11,415 nucleotides of DNA from Actinomycetospora sp. (GTDB lineage Bacteria > Actinomycetota > Actinomycetes > Mycobacteriales > Pseudonocardiaceae): NCBI GenBank assembly GCA_025925615.1, contig JAICLN010000095.1, positions 1 to 11,415 of the forward strand, given 5' to 3'. Numbering within the stretch: the first letter of the stretch is position 1; every line of letters starts with the position of its first letter. The translations under genes were made by a program, and so were the position numbers. Below, piece by piece: positions 5,450 to 11,415 of this stretch. The notes beneath the pieces were generated by a model. It was given only the letters and a program-made list of their open reading frames with translations, was not told the origin of the DNA and ran no database searches.

Positions 5450-6354
5450 GACTGCACCCCCTCGTCCTGGGTGTCCCGGATGAAGCCGCGGTCGCGGGCC
5501 GTGTCGGTCAGCGCGTCCCGCAGCTGCTTGCGTCCGCGGTGCAGCCGCGACATCACGGTGCCGATCGGCGTGCCCATGATCTCGGCGATCTCCTTGTAGG
5601 CGAACCCCTCGACGTCGGCGAGGTAGACCGCCATCCGGAAGTCGTCCGGCAGGGCCTGCAGCGCGTCGCGGATGTCGGTGTCCGGCAGCCGGTCGAGCGC
5701 CTCCACCTCCGCGGACGGCAGCCCCGACGAGCTGTGCTCCGCCGACTGCGAGAGCTGGTAGTCGGTGAACTCGTCCGTCGGGCTCTGCTGCGGCTGGCGC
5801 TGCCGCTTGCGGTAGGTGTTGATGTAGGAGTTCGTCAGGATCCGGTACAGCCAGGCCTTGAGGTTCGTGCCCGGCCGGAAGGACGTGAAGGACGAGTACG
5901 CCTTCAGCACCGTCTCCTGCACCAGGTCCTCGGCGTCCGGCGGGTTGCGGGTCATCCGCATCGCGGCCGCGTAGAGCTGGTCGACCATCGGCATCACGTC
6001 GCGCTCGAAGCGCTCCGCGCGCTCGGCGACGGTCTCGGTCTCGAGGTCGGCGGGGCTGGACCCACCCTGGACGACGGACGCCGCGGTGTCGGTGCCGTCC
6101 TGCTGGGCGGGGACGGCGGCACCTCCCGTCGCGACGTCACGGTCCGCGCGCACGGCTTCGGCCACCGGACTCCCTTCGCGCCACGCGTCGGGCGCGGCGT
6201 CGGAACTCCGGGAGGCTACCCCTGCGGGCGGGCGCGCATCCCCATCGTGTGAGCGGTCCGGGCCCATGTCCGGGAGCAGGATCACGACCCCGTCGGACGC
6301 GTCCCGGGTGCGGACCCCGGTCTGCGCGCCGCGCTCCATCGTCATCGCTGGCAT
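5446..6354 (-). CDS. sigR: ECF sigma factor SigR/SigH (thiol-oxidative stress), with long N-terminal extension
   Basis: As called the protein has 302 residues. Sigma region 2 lies at about 127-190 ([16 protein letters not shown], then [16 protein letters not shown]) and region 4 at about 227-282, with the helix-turn-helix in [21 protein letters not shown]. Both closely match SigR/SigH, which direct genes for thioredoxin, mycothiol and protein quality control after disulfide stress. The ATG at 6354 is chosen for GGGAAGG at 6366-6360 (5-nt spacing) and lies about 50 nt after the predicted SigR-dependent start point. The first ~110 residues are low in complexity and outside the sigma fold. A second in-frame start, GTG at 6165, has its own AAGGGAG and gives 239 residues, near the 227 of Streptomyces SigR, so two isoforms are plausible. 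Negative control is by the overlapping rsrA. Confidence 0.93.
   Translation of the reverse strand: MPAMTMERGAQTGVRTRDASDGVVILLPDMGPDRSHDGDARPPAGVASRSSDAAPDAWREGSPVAEAVRADRDVATGGAAVPAQQDGTDTAASVVQGGSSPADLETETVAERAERFERDVMPMVDQLYAAAMRMTRNPPDAEDLVQETVLKAYSSFTSFRPGTNLKAWLYRILTNSYINTYRKRQRQPQQSPTDEFTDYQLSQSAEHSSSGLPSAEVEALDRLPDTDIRDALQALPDDFRMAVYLADVEGFAYKEIAEIMGTPIGTVMSRLHRGRKQLRDALTDTARDRGFIRDTQDEGVQS
6163..6177 (-). promoter_or_regulatory. Internal ribosome binding site and GTG start for a short SigR isoform
   Basis: On the minus strand AAGGGAG is followed by TCCG and the GTG at 6165-6163, in frame with sigR (codon 64 of the 302-residue form). About 40-50 nt upstream, TAGCCT (around 6210-6215, minus strand) fits a TANNNT -10 box and could supply a separate transcript, though no -35 is evident. 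Confidence 0.4.
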
Positions 6355-6410
6355 CGTCACCTTCCCTCGGCCGCGGTGCGTATGACCACGGCGCCTCTCC
6401 GAGGTGTCGA

Positions 6411-6437
6411 AACGTCCGCGCCCCCGCGCCGATTCCC
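6411..6437 (-). promoter_or_regulatory. SigR-dependent promoter of sigR-rsrA (GGGAAT-N18-GTT)
   Basis: Reading the minus strand, the -35 GGGAAT spans 6437-6432 and the -10 GTT spans 6413-6411 with exactly 18 nt between. This is a full match to the SigR consensus known from Streptomyces (GGGAAT-N18/19-GTT). The start point should fall near 6403, giving a leader of about 50 nt before the ATG at 6354. It implies positive autoregulation. Confidence 0.85.
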
Positions 6438-6440
6438 CGC

Positions 6441-6446
6441 TAACCT
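6441..6446 (+). promoter_or_regulatory. -10 box (TAACCT) of a leaderless promoter for the YbaK-like gene
   Basis: TAACCT matches TANNNT and ends 8 nt before the GTG at 6455. No Shine-Dalgarno precedes that GTG. The box lies only 3 bp from the -35 element of the divergent SigR promoter. Confidence 0.55.
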
Positions 6447-6454
6447 CCCGCGGC

Positions 6455-6940
6455 GTGGCGCGACGCACGGCCGGCGGGACCCCCGCCCTCACCGCCCTCG
6501 AGCGCGCCGGGGTCACCCACCGGACGCACCCGTACACGGCGCCCGGCGTCGGCGCCTACGGCACGGAGGCCGCCGACGCGCTCGACCTCGACCCCCGGCG
6601 GGTGTTCAAGACGCTGGTCGCCGAGGTCGACGGCGCGCCCGTCCTGGCGATGGTGCCTGTCGCCGGCACGCTCGACCTCAAGTCGCTCGCGGCGGCCCGC
6701 GGGGGCAAGAAGGCGGTGATGGCCGACCCGGCGGCCGCCGAGCGGCTCACCGGCTACGTCACCGGCGGCATCAGCCCGCTCGGCACGAAGCGGCGCCTGC
6801 CCGTCGTCGTCGAGGCCTCGGCGATGGAGCTGTGGACTGAGTTCTGCCGCGCGGGCCGGCGCGGCCTGCAGCTGGAGCTCGCGCCGGCCGACCTGGTCGC
6901 GGCCGCCGGGGCGACGACGGCCGCGATCGGTGCTTCCTAG
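6455..6940 (+). CDS. YbaK-type Cys-tRNA(Pro)/Cys-tRNA(Cys) deacylase
   Basis: The 161-residue protein matches YbaK (about 159 residues). It has VFKTLV at 50-55, where K52 corresponds to the essential lysine, LDLKSLAA at about 73-80, and the late signature [14 protein letters not shown] at 99-112. The family hydrolyses cysteine mischarged onto tRNA(Pro) and acts in trans as a translation quality-control enzyme in the cytosol. The open frame extends to an ATG at 6404, but that region overlaps the sigR promoter and adds a basic tail foreign to the family. The GTG at 6455 sits 8 nt after a TAACCT box and starts just before the first family strand. Being divergent from sigR, its link to thiol stress (cysteine handling) is suggestive but inferred. 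Confidence 0.9.
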   Translation: MARRTAGGTPALTALERAGVTHRTHPYTAPGVGAYGTEAADALDLDPRRVFKTLVAEVDGAPVLAMVPVAGTLDLKSLAAARGGKKAVMADPAAAERLTGYVTGGISPLGTKRRLPVVVEASAMELWTEFCRAGRRGLQLELAPADLVAAAGATTAAIGAS

Positions 6941-6969
6941 ATCCTCGTCATCGCGACGATCATGGTCGG

Positions 6970-7593
6970 TCAGCCGGCGAGCAGCGCCGCCAACCAGGGG
7001 CCGACGGCGTCGCGGATCGGGTCCTTCGCCCGCAGCGAGTGGTCGCCGCGCACCGTGACGACCTCGCGGTGGGCGGCGGCGGGCGGGATCCCGAACCGGT
7101 CGCGGTCCCCCGAGACCGCCAGCACCGGTATCCCGGCCGCGTCCACCGCGTCGATCTCCGGCGTCCGGTCCCCGCGGGTCCCGTCCTTGCGGGGCGGGGC
7201 GAGCAGCGGGAACGCCAGCGTCAGCACCCCGACCGGGGCCGGGTCGGCCGCCACGGCGCCCCGGCAGGCGACCCGCGCCCCCGACGACCGCCCGCCGTGG
7301 ACCTGCGCCACGCCCGGGAAGCGCCGCGTCAGCACCGCCAGCACGGCCGCCCACGCCTCGTCGAGCTCCGCCGCCGGGGCGGGCCCTCGTCGGCCGGCCA
7401 CCCGGTAGGGCTGCAGGACGCGCGCGACGGCGACCGTGCCCTCCGCCGCGTCGGCCGCCGCGAGGAGGTCGGGCGCCTCGATCCCGCCACCCGCGCCGTG
7501 CCCGAGCACGAGCAGGCCGGTGACGACCTCGGGGGCGTGCAGGGCGATCCGGGCCGGGCCGTGGGGGGTAGCGACCTCGAGCCCCTCGGCCAT
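6970..7593 (-). CDS. Small alpha/beta hydrolase (KANL3/dienelactone hydrolase-like)
   Basis: The 207-residue protein has the oxyanion element GHGAGGG at 31-37, a nucleophile elbow GRSSG at 101-105 (S103), an acid candidate in SGDRDRFG (D163 or D165) and the catalytic histidine H185 in GDHSL, so a full triad is present. It lacks lid insertions and a signal peptide, suggesting a small cytosolic esterase or hydrolase; the substrate cannot be told. The ATG at 7593 shares one base with the stop of the SRAP gene (TGATG), so it is the second gene of that operon. The open frame runs upstream to 8388, but that part is the shadow of the SRAP gene. Confidence 0.82.
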   Translation of the reverse strand: MAEGLEVATPHGPARIALHAPEVVTGLLVLGHGAGGGIEAPDLLAAADAAEGTVAVARVLQPYRVAGRRGPAPAAELDEAWAAVLAVLTRRFPGVAQVHGGRSSGARVACRGAVAADPAPVGVLTLAFPLLAPPRKDGTRGDRTPEIDAVDAAGIPVLAVSGDRDRFGIPPAAAHREVVTVRGDHSLRAKDPIRDAVGPWLAALLAG

Positions 7594-8390
7594 CACGACG
7601 GGTTGGCCGCCTCGAGGTCGAGCCCCTGCTGCTCGGGCTGCTCGTGCGCCTCCTCGACGAGCTCGGCGCCGTGGTTGCGCACGTTGTTGACCTTCGAGGA
7701 CACCTGGCGCATCTCGAGGGCGGCCAGCACGTCCTCCGACGGCGCGAGCAGGCCCGAGGGGTCGTCCTGGTCGGGGTCGAGCCACTCCGCCCACCGCTCC
7801 CGCGGGAGCACGAGCGGCATCCGGTGGTGGATCTCGGTGAGCGGGCCGGCCGACGCGACGGTGACCACGGTCGCCGAGACCAGCGGCGCCGTCCCCTTCT
7901 CGGCGCTGCGCGGCCGCCACGTCTCCCACAGCCCGGCGAGGGCGAGGGGGTGGCCGGCCAGACCCGAGGACTGCGAGTACGTCATGAAGTACGGAATCTT
8001 GTGGCCGGCGTCGCGCAGCCACTCGTACCAGCCGTCGGCGGGCAGCAGGCAGCGTCGGGACGCGGCGGCGCGGCGGAACGCGGGCTTCTCGGTGAGCGAC
8101 TCGGCCCGGGCGTTGATGAGCTTGTTGCCCACCGACTCGTCCTTCGCCCACGACGGCACGAGGCCCCAGCGCATGGCGCGCAGCGAGCGCTCGACGGCGG
8201 ACGGGTCGGGCGTGCCGGAGTCGTCCCGCGGGTGCCGGTCGACGACGCCGGGGATGGTCAGGGTGGGCGCGACGTTGTACTCCGGTGTCTGGAGCGGGGG
8301 CACGTCGAGGCCGCCCGCCGTGGCGTCGCGGGCGTCGAACTCCTCGGCCAGGTCGGCCGGGTCCTTGGCCAGGGCGTATCGACCGCACAT
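7593..8390 (-). CDS. SRAP-domain abasic-site DNA-protein crosslinking protein (YedK/HMCES family)
   Basis: The 265-residue protein starts MCGRYA; after removal of Met, C2 becomes the N-terminal cysteine that forms a thiazolidine crosslink with an abasic site in single-stranded DNA. Other family landmarks are YNVAPT (38-43), WGLVPSWA (75-82), NARAE (93-97), GWYEW (120-124, catalytic E123) and IHHRMP (187-192, catalytic H188). Length is slightly above E. coli YedK (222), with extra residues around 52-66 and a polar, Glu/Gln-rich C-terminal tail (about 240-265). The start is supported by GGGAGG on the minus strand 9 nt upstream and by the need for Cys at position 2. It is divergent from aroA with 57 bp between starts. 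A SRAP protein (Rv3226c) sits next to aroA in M. tuberculosis too. Confidence 0.95.
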   Translation of the reverse strand: MCGRYALAKDPADLAEEFDARDATAGGLDVPPLQTPEYNVAPTLTIPGVVDRHPRDDSGTPDPSAVERSLRAMRWGLVPSWAKDESVGNKLINARAESLTEKPAFRRAAASRRCLLPADGWYEWLRDAGHKIPYFMTYSQSSGLAGHPLALAGLWETWRPRSAEKGTAPLVSATVVTVASAGPLTEIHHRMPLVLPRERWAEWLDPDQDDPSGLLAPSEDVLAALEMRQVSSKVNNVRNHGAELVEEAHEQPEQQGLDLEAANPS

Positions 8391-8434
8391 GCCACCGATC
8401 CTCCCACCGCCCACCGACACCGTCCCCGACACGC

Positions 8435-8440
8435 GAGAAT
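8435..8440 (+). promoter_or_regulatory. Possible -10 box (GAGAAT) for leaderless aroA-rsgA
   Basis: GAGAAT (weak match to TANNNT: A at position 2 and T at 6) ends 7 nt before the GTG at 8448. No Shine-Dalgarno or clear -35 is seen. The same GAGAATGG string occurs before bL37 at 4952-4959. Confidence 0.4.
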
Positions 8441-8447
8441 GGTCGGC

Positions 8448-9830
8448 GTGAGCACCTGGAGCGCGCCCCTCGCGGAAGGCCCCGTCCGCGGCACCGTCGC
8501 GGTCCCCGGTTCGAAGTCGATCACCAACCGGGCCCTGGTCCTGGCCGCGCTGGCCGCCGACGGCGCCACCCGCACCGTCGCCGGGGCCGCCCGCTCCCGC
8601 GACACCATGCTCATGGTCGACGGCCTCGCCGCGATGGGCGCGCACACCGTCGTGACCCCCGGGCGGGACGGCACCCTCGACGTCGCGGTCACCGCCCCGC
8701 CCCACCCGCGCGCCGCCCGGGTCGACTGCGGCCTTGCGGGCACCGTCATGCGCTTCCTCCCGCCGGTGGCCGCGCTCGCCGACGGGCCGGTCGAGTTCGA
8801 CGGCGACCCGCACGCCCGCACCCGGCCGATGGGCGGGGTCCTCGAGGGCCTGCGCGGGCTCGGGGTCGCGCTCGAGCCCGCCGACGCGGACCGGCTGCCG
8901 TTCACCGTGCTCGGCCGTGGCGGGGTCGCGGGCGGGCCGGTCGTCCTCGATGCCTCGGCCTCGTCGCAGTTCGTCTCCGGGCTGCTGCTCTCGGGGGCCC
9001 GGTACGGCGAGGGGGTGGCCGTCACCCACCGCGGCGCGGGCCCGGTGCCCTCGCTGCCGCACGTCGAGATGACGGTGACGATGCTGCGGGCCGCGGGCGT
9101 CACGGTGACCACCCAGACCGACGACCACGCCAGGACCGGAGACACGAGCCCGACCCGGTGGGCCGTCTCGGCGGGGCCGATCGCCCCGGCCGCGCGCTTC
9201 GTCGTCGAGCCCGACCTCTCCGGGGCCGCGGTGTACCTCGCGGCCGCGCTGATCACCGGCGGCGAGGTCACCGTGGCGGGCTGGCCCCGGAGCTCGGGTG
9301 ACCAGTCGTCGCCCGGCCTCCCGGACCTGCAGCCGATCGGCGCGGTCCGCGGGGTGCTCGAGGCCTTCGGCGGCACGGTCACCGTCGACGACGCGGGCCT
9401 GACGGTGCGCGGCGACGGCCGCCTGCCGGGGGTGGACGTGGACCTCACCGAGGTCGGGGAGCTCGCGCCCACGGTGACCGCGCTCGCCGTCGTCGCCGCC
9501 CGCGAGGGGGCCCGCTCCCGGCTGCGCGGCATCGCCCACATCCGCGGTCACGAGACCGACCGGCTCGCCGCGCTCGCCGCCGAGGCCACCGCCCTGGGCG
9601 CCCGGGTCGCCGAGACCGACGACGGGCTCGTCGTCGAACCGTCCGCGGACCTGCGCCCGACGCGGGCCTGGGGCGCCTACGCCGACCACCGCATGGCGAC
9701 CGCCGGGGCCCTCGTCGGGCTGGTCGTGCCCGGGGTGGAGGTCGACGACGTCACGGCGACGACGAAGACGCTCCCCGACTTCGCCACCGACTGGCCCGCC
9801 CTCGTCCACGGGGTGGGGATCCCGGCGTGA
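8448..9830 (+). CDS. aroA: 3-phosphoshikimate 1-carboxyvinyltransferase (EPSP synthase)
   Basis: The 460-residue enzyme transfers enolpyruvyl from PEP to shikimate 3-phosphate, the sixth shikimate-pathway step. Signatures: [11 protein letters not shown] (20-30, with K23, S24, R28), GLAGTVMRF (95-103, the PEP/glyphosate loop), [12 protein letters not shown] (170-181), [10 protein letters not shown] (254-263), RGHETDR (366-372, E369) and DHRMATAG (413-420). The Asp seen in E. coli at the general-base position is replaced by Glu in VGELAP (E338), as I recall for M. tuberculosis AroA. It is longer than typical (430-450), with extra residues around 281-297. The start is either ATG 8439 or GTG 8448. 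I prefer 8448 because it gives MSTW, the usual actinobacterial N-terminus, and lies 7 nt after a -10-like box. It overlaps rsgA by four bases. Confidence 0.97.
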   Translation: MSTWSAPLAEGPVRGTVAVPGSKSITNRALVLAALAADGATRTVAGAARSRDTMLMVDGLAAMGAHTVVTPGRDGTLDVAVTAPPHPRAARVDCGLAGTVMRFLPPVAALADGPVEFDGDPHARTRPMGGVLEGLRGLGVALEPADADRLPFTVLGRGGVAGGPVVLDASASSQFVSGLLLSGARYGEGVAVTHRGAGPVPSLPHVEMTVTMLRAAGVTVTTQTDDHARTGDTSPTRWAVSAGPIAPAARFVVEPDLSGAAVYLAAALITGGEVTVAGWPRSSGDQSSPGLPDLQPIGAVRGVLEAFGGTVTVDDAGLTVRGDGRLPGVDVDLTEVGELAPTVTALAVVAAREGARSRLRGIAHIRGHETDRLAALAAEATALGARVAETDDGLVVEPSADLRPTRAWGAYADHRMATAGALVGLVVPGVEVDDVTATTKTLPDFATDWPALVHGVGIPA

Positions 9831-10888
9831 CCCGCGGCGGCGCGGCGGGGCGCTACGACGAGAGCGACGTCCGGGTCCGCCCCGGGAAGGGCACCCGGCC
9901 GCGCTCGAAGCGCCGCCCCGACCACGCCGATGCCCGGACCGCCATGGTCGTCGGCGTCGACCGCGGCCGCTGGACCTGCGCCCCCGACGACGAGCCCGAG
10001 GTGCGCGTCATCGCGATGCGCGCCCGCGAGCTGGGCCGCACCCCCGTCGTCGTCGGGGACCACGTGGACCTCGTCGGGGACACCACCGGCACCGACGACA
10101 CCCTCGCGCGCATCGTCCGGGTCGCCGAGCGCTCCAGCGTCCTGCGCCGCACCGCGGACGACACCGACCCCTACGAGCGGGTGGTCGTCGCGAACGCCGA
10201 CCACCTCGTGATCGTCACCGCGCTGGCCGACCCGACGCCGCGGACCGGGTTCGTCGACCGCTGCCTCGTCGCCGCCTACGCGGGCGGCCTGGAGCCGGTG
10301 CTCTGCCTGACGAAGGCCGACCTGGTCGACGACGAGGGCGCCTCGTTCGCGGACGAGTACACGGAACTGGACCTGCCCGTCGTCGTGACCCGCGCCGGCG
10401 AGGACCCGGCGCCGCTGCGCGACGTGCTCCAGGGCCGGGTGTCGGCGCTGATCGGGCACAGCGGGGTCGGCAAGTCGACGCTGGTCAACGTGCTGGTCCC
10501 GGACGCCGAGCGGGCGGTCGGCGTCGTCAGCGGGGTCGGGAAGGGACGGCACACGTCGACGTCGGCGGTCGCGCTGGCGCTGCCGGGGCCCGCAGGAGAC
10601 GGAGCGGAGCGGAGCTCGACCCACGGTTCCGGGGGCTGGGTGGTCGACACCCCCGGCATCCGGTCGTTCGGGCTGGCGCACATCTCCCCCGACGACGTCG
10701 TCGCCGCGTTCGGCGACCTCGCGACCGCCGTCGAGGACTGCCCGCGCGGCTGCTCGCACCTCGGCCCGCCCGCCGATCCGGAGTGCGCGCTGGACCCGCT
10801 GGTCGAGTCCGGCGGGCTGTCGGCCGGCCGGCTGGCGGCCCTGCGCCGGGTCCTGACGGCGTTGCGGACGCCGGCCTGGGAGATCTGA
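9827..10888 (+). CDS. rsgA: Ribosome small-subunit-dependent GTPase RsgA
   Basis: The 353-residue protein shows the circularly permuted GTPase order of this family: G4 TKAD (162-165) comes before G1 GHSGVGKST (210-218), the G2-like KGRHTSTSA (239-247) and G3 DTPG (274-277). An OB-fold region (about 38-110) precedes it, and a zinc knuckle with C305, C309, H311 and C320 follows. RsgA helps late 30S subunit maturation and couples it to (p)ppGpp. Before the OB fold lies an actinobacterial basic N-terminal stretch ([20 protein letters not shown]). A polar, probably disordered insert at about 254-270 sits between G2 and G3. The GTG start overlaps the aroA stop as GTGA, so the pair is translationally coupled. 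Confidence 0.95.
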   Translation: MTRGGAAGRYDESDVRVRPGKGTRPRSKRRPDHADARTAMVVGVDRGRWTCAPDDEPEVRVIAMRARELGRTPVVVGDHVDLVGDTTGTDDTLARIVRVAERSSVLRRTADDTDPYERVVVANADHLVIVTALADPTPRTGFVDRCLVAAYAGGLEPVLCLTKADLVDDEGASFADEYTELDLPVVVTRAGEDPAPLRDVLQGRVSALIGHSGVGKSTLVNVLVPDAERAVGVVSGVGKGRHTSTSAVALALPGPAGDGAERSSTHGSGGWVVDTPGIRSFGLAHISPDDVVAAFGDLATAVEDCPRGCSHLGPPADPECALDPLVESGGLSAGRLAALRRVLTALRTPAWEI

Positions 10889-10896
10889 GGGGCCGG

Positions 10897-11415
10897 TCAG
10901 TCGATCGTGGGGACGTCGTCGAACCGGACGTCGGCCCGGGGCGCGGTGCGGGCGATGACGGCGGCGTTCGCGGCGTCGGGGCCGTCGGCGCGGGCCACGG
11001 CCTCGGCGTGGGTGCGGCCGACCTGCTCGTGCCGGGCGATGAGCCGCTCCCGGCGGGTGGCATCGTCCGGGCCGAGGAACCAGGCCTCGTCGAGCAGCGC
11101 GCGGACGCGGTCCCAGGGCGGCTCCTCGAGCAGCAGGTAGTTCCCCTCGGTGACCAGTAGGGTGATCTCGGGCCCGATCTCGAGCGCGCCGCCGATCGAC
11201 TCCTCGACGCTGCGGCGGTACTCCGGCGCCCAGAGGGTGTCCCCGGTCGTCAGGAACCGCTCCAGGAACGCGACGTAGCCGGCCGCGTCGAAGGTGTCCG
11301 GCGCGCCCTTGCGGTCCAGGGTGCCGAGCCGCTCGAGCGTGGAGTTGGCGAGGTGCCAGCCGTCCATCCCGACGACGGCGACCCGGTGCGGGTCGGTCCG
11401 CTCGGCGATGGCGTC
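10897..11415 (-). CDS. Nucleoside/nucleotide kinase family protein (YggC/uridine kinase-like P-loop), N-terminus missing
   Basis: The gene runs off the right edge; 172 C-terminal residues are present. Visible landmarks are VVGMDGWHLANS (an MDGFH-type substrate-binding loop that follows the Walker A strand), TEGNYLLLEEPPW (a Walker-B-type region typical of YggC-like kinases) and RRERLIARH (a lid with basic residues). The Walker A motif should lie outside the window. The family includes phosphoribulokinase/uridine kinase and pantothenate kinase folds, and the substrate is not established for this branch. The stop is only 8 bp from the rsgA stop, the genes converge, and I see no terminator between them. 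Confidence 0.85.
   Translation of the reverse strand, partial: DAIAERTDPHRVAVVGMDGWHLANSTLERLGTLDRKGAPDTFDAAGYVAFLERFLTTGDTLWAPEYRRSVEESIGGALEIGPEITLLVTEGNYLLLEEPPWDRVRALLDEAWFLGPDDATRRERLIARHEQVGRTHAEAVARADGPDAANAAVIARTAPRADVRFDDVPTID

Noticed and set aside
6355..6537. Longer sigR start at 6537
   Set aside because: It lies upstream of the SigR promoter and inside the ybaK coding region; the ATG at 6354 has a ribosome binding site.
6945..6959. Small hairpin (TCGTC-N5-GACGA) between ybaK and the hydrolase as a terminator
   Set aside because: A 5-bp stem is too weak to call in this base composition.
7644..8438. N-terminal extension of the aroA frame opposite the SRAP gene
   Set aside because: The AroA fold starts at MSTW; the earlier residues are low-complexity antisense of the SRAP gene.
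8391..9809. Minus-strand frame opposite aroA that continues into the SRAP gene, appearing as a 738-residue protein
   Set aside because: Only the part from the MCGRYA start at 8390 is real; the upstream part is the shadow of aroA and would bury the catalytic Cys2.

Overview
The window is very GC-rich DNA from an actinomycete, most likely of the Pseudonocardiales (Pseudonocardia-like). The WhiB protein, the RsrA/SigR pair, the GTG starts, the TANNNT -10 boxes sitting 7-8 nt before start codons, and the gene order all point there. As I remember the Mycobacterium tuberculosis map, the order matches the gpm2 - membrane protein - lipid kinase - whiB1 - pdtaS - TB7.3 - rshA/sigH - ybaK - SRAP - aroA - rsgA block (Rv3214 to Rv3228). 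The locus is therefore conserved chromosomal core, with no mobile element, CRISPR array or tRNA/rRNA visible.

Layout. Positions 1-86 hold the tail of an unidentified + gene, coupled to a histidine phosphatase (86-760). A convergent four-helix membrane protein follows (769-1146, -). It is divergent from a diacylglycerol-kinase-family lipid kinase (1233-2153, +). A 615-bp non-coding stretch (2154-2768) with several inverted repeats precedes whiB1 (2769-3017, +). Two hairpins, one with a 19-bp perfect stem, separate whiB1 from the convergent operon of a single-domain biotin carrier (TB7.3-like, 4675-4917, -) and the histidine kinase PdtaS (3163-4662, -). Divergent from the biotin carrier is a 24-codon gene (4964-5038, +) that I read as ribosomal protein bL37. 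A 13-bp hairpin separates it from the convergent sigR-rsrA operon (5446-6354 and 5108-5449, -).

Divergent from sigR is a YbaK-type Cys-tRNA(Pro) deacylase (6455-6940, +). Next comes a minus-strand pair, an SRAP (YedK/HMCES-type) abasic-site protein (7593-8390) overlapping a small alpha/beta hydrolase (6970-7593). The aroA-rsgA operon (8448-9830, 9827-10888, +) follows, and the window ends inside a minus-strand P-loop nucleoside/nucleotide kinase family gene (10897-11415, N-terminus missing).

Theme. The centre of the window is a redox/nitrosative stress hub: WhiB1 (Fe-S, NO-reactive), PdtaS (a sensor kinase linked to NO and other signals), and SigR with its zinc anti-sigma factor RsrA. The best regulatory signal is a perfect SigR-type promoter (GGGAAT-N18-GTT) upstream of sigR itself. 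Together with a long N-terminal extension and a second start that has its own ribosome binding site, it suggests the two-isoform SigR/SigR' feedback known from Streptomyces. I found no wholly new system. The points most worth checking are the tiny bL37 gene, the sigR control region with its overlapping ybaK promoter, the structured whiB1 leader, and the poorly basic C-terminus of WhiB1.
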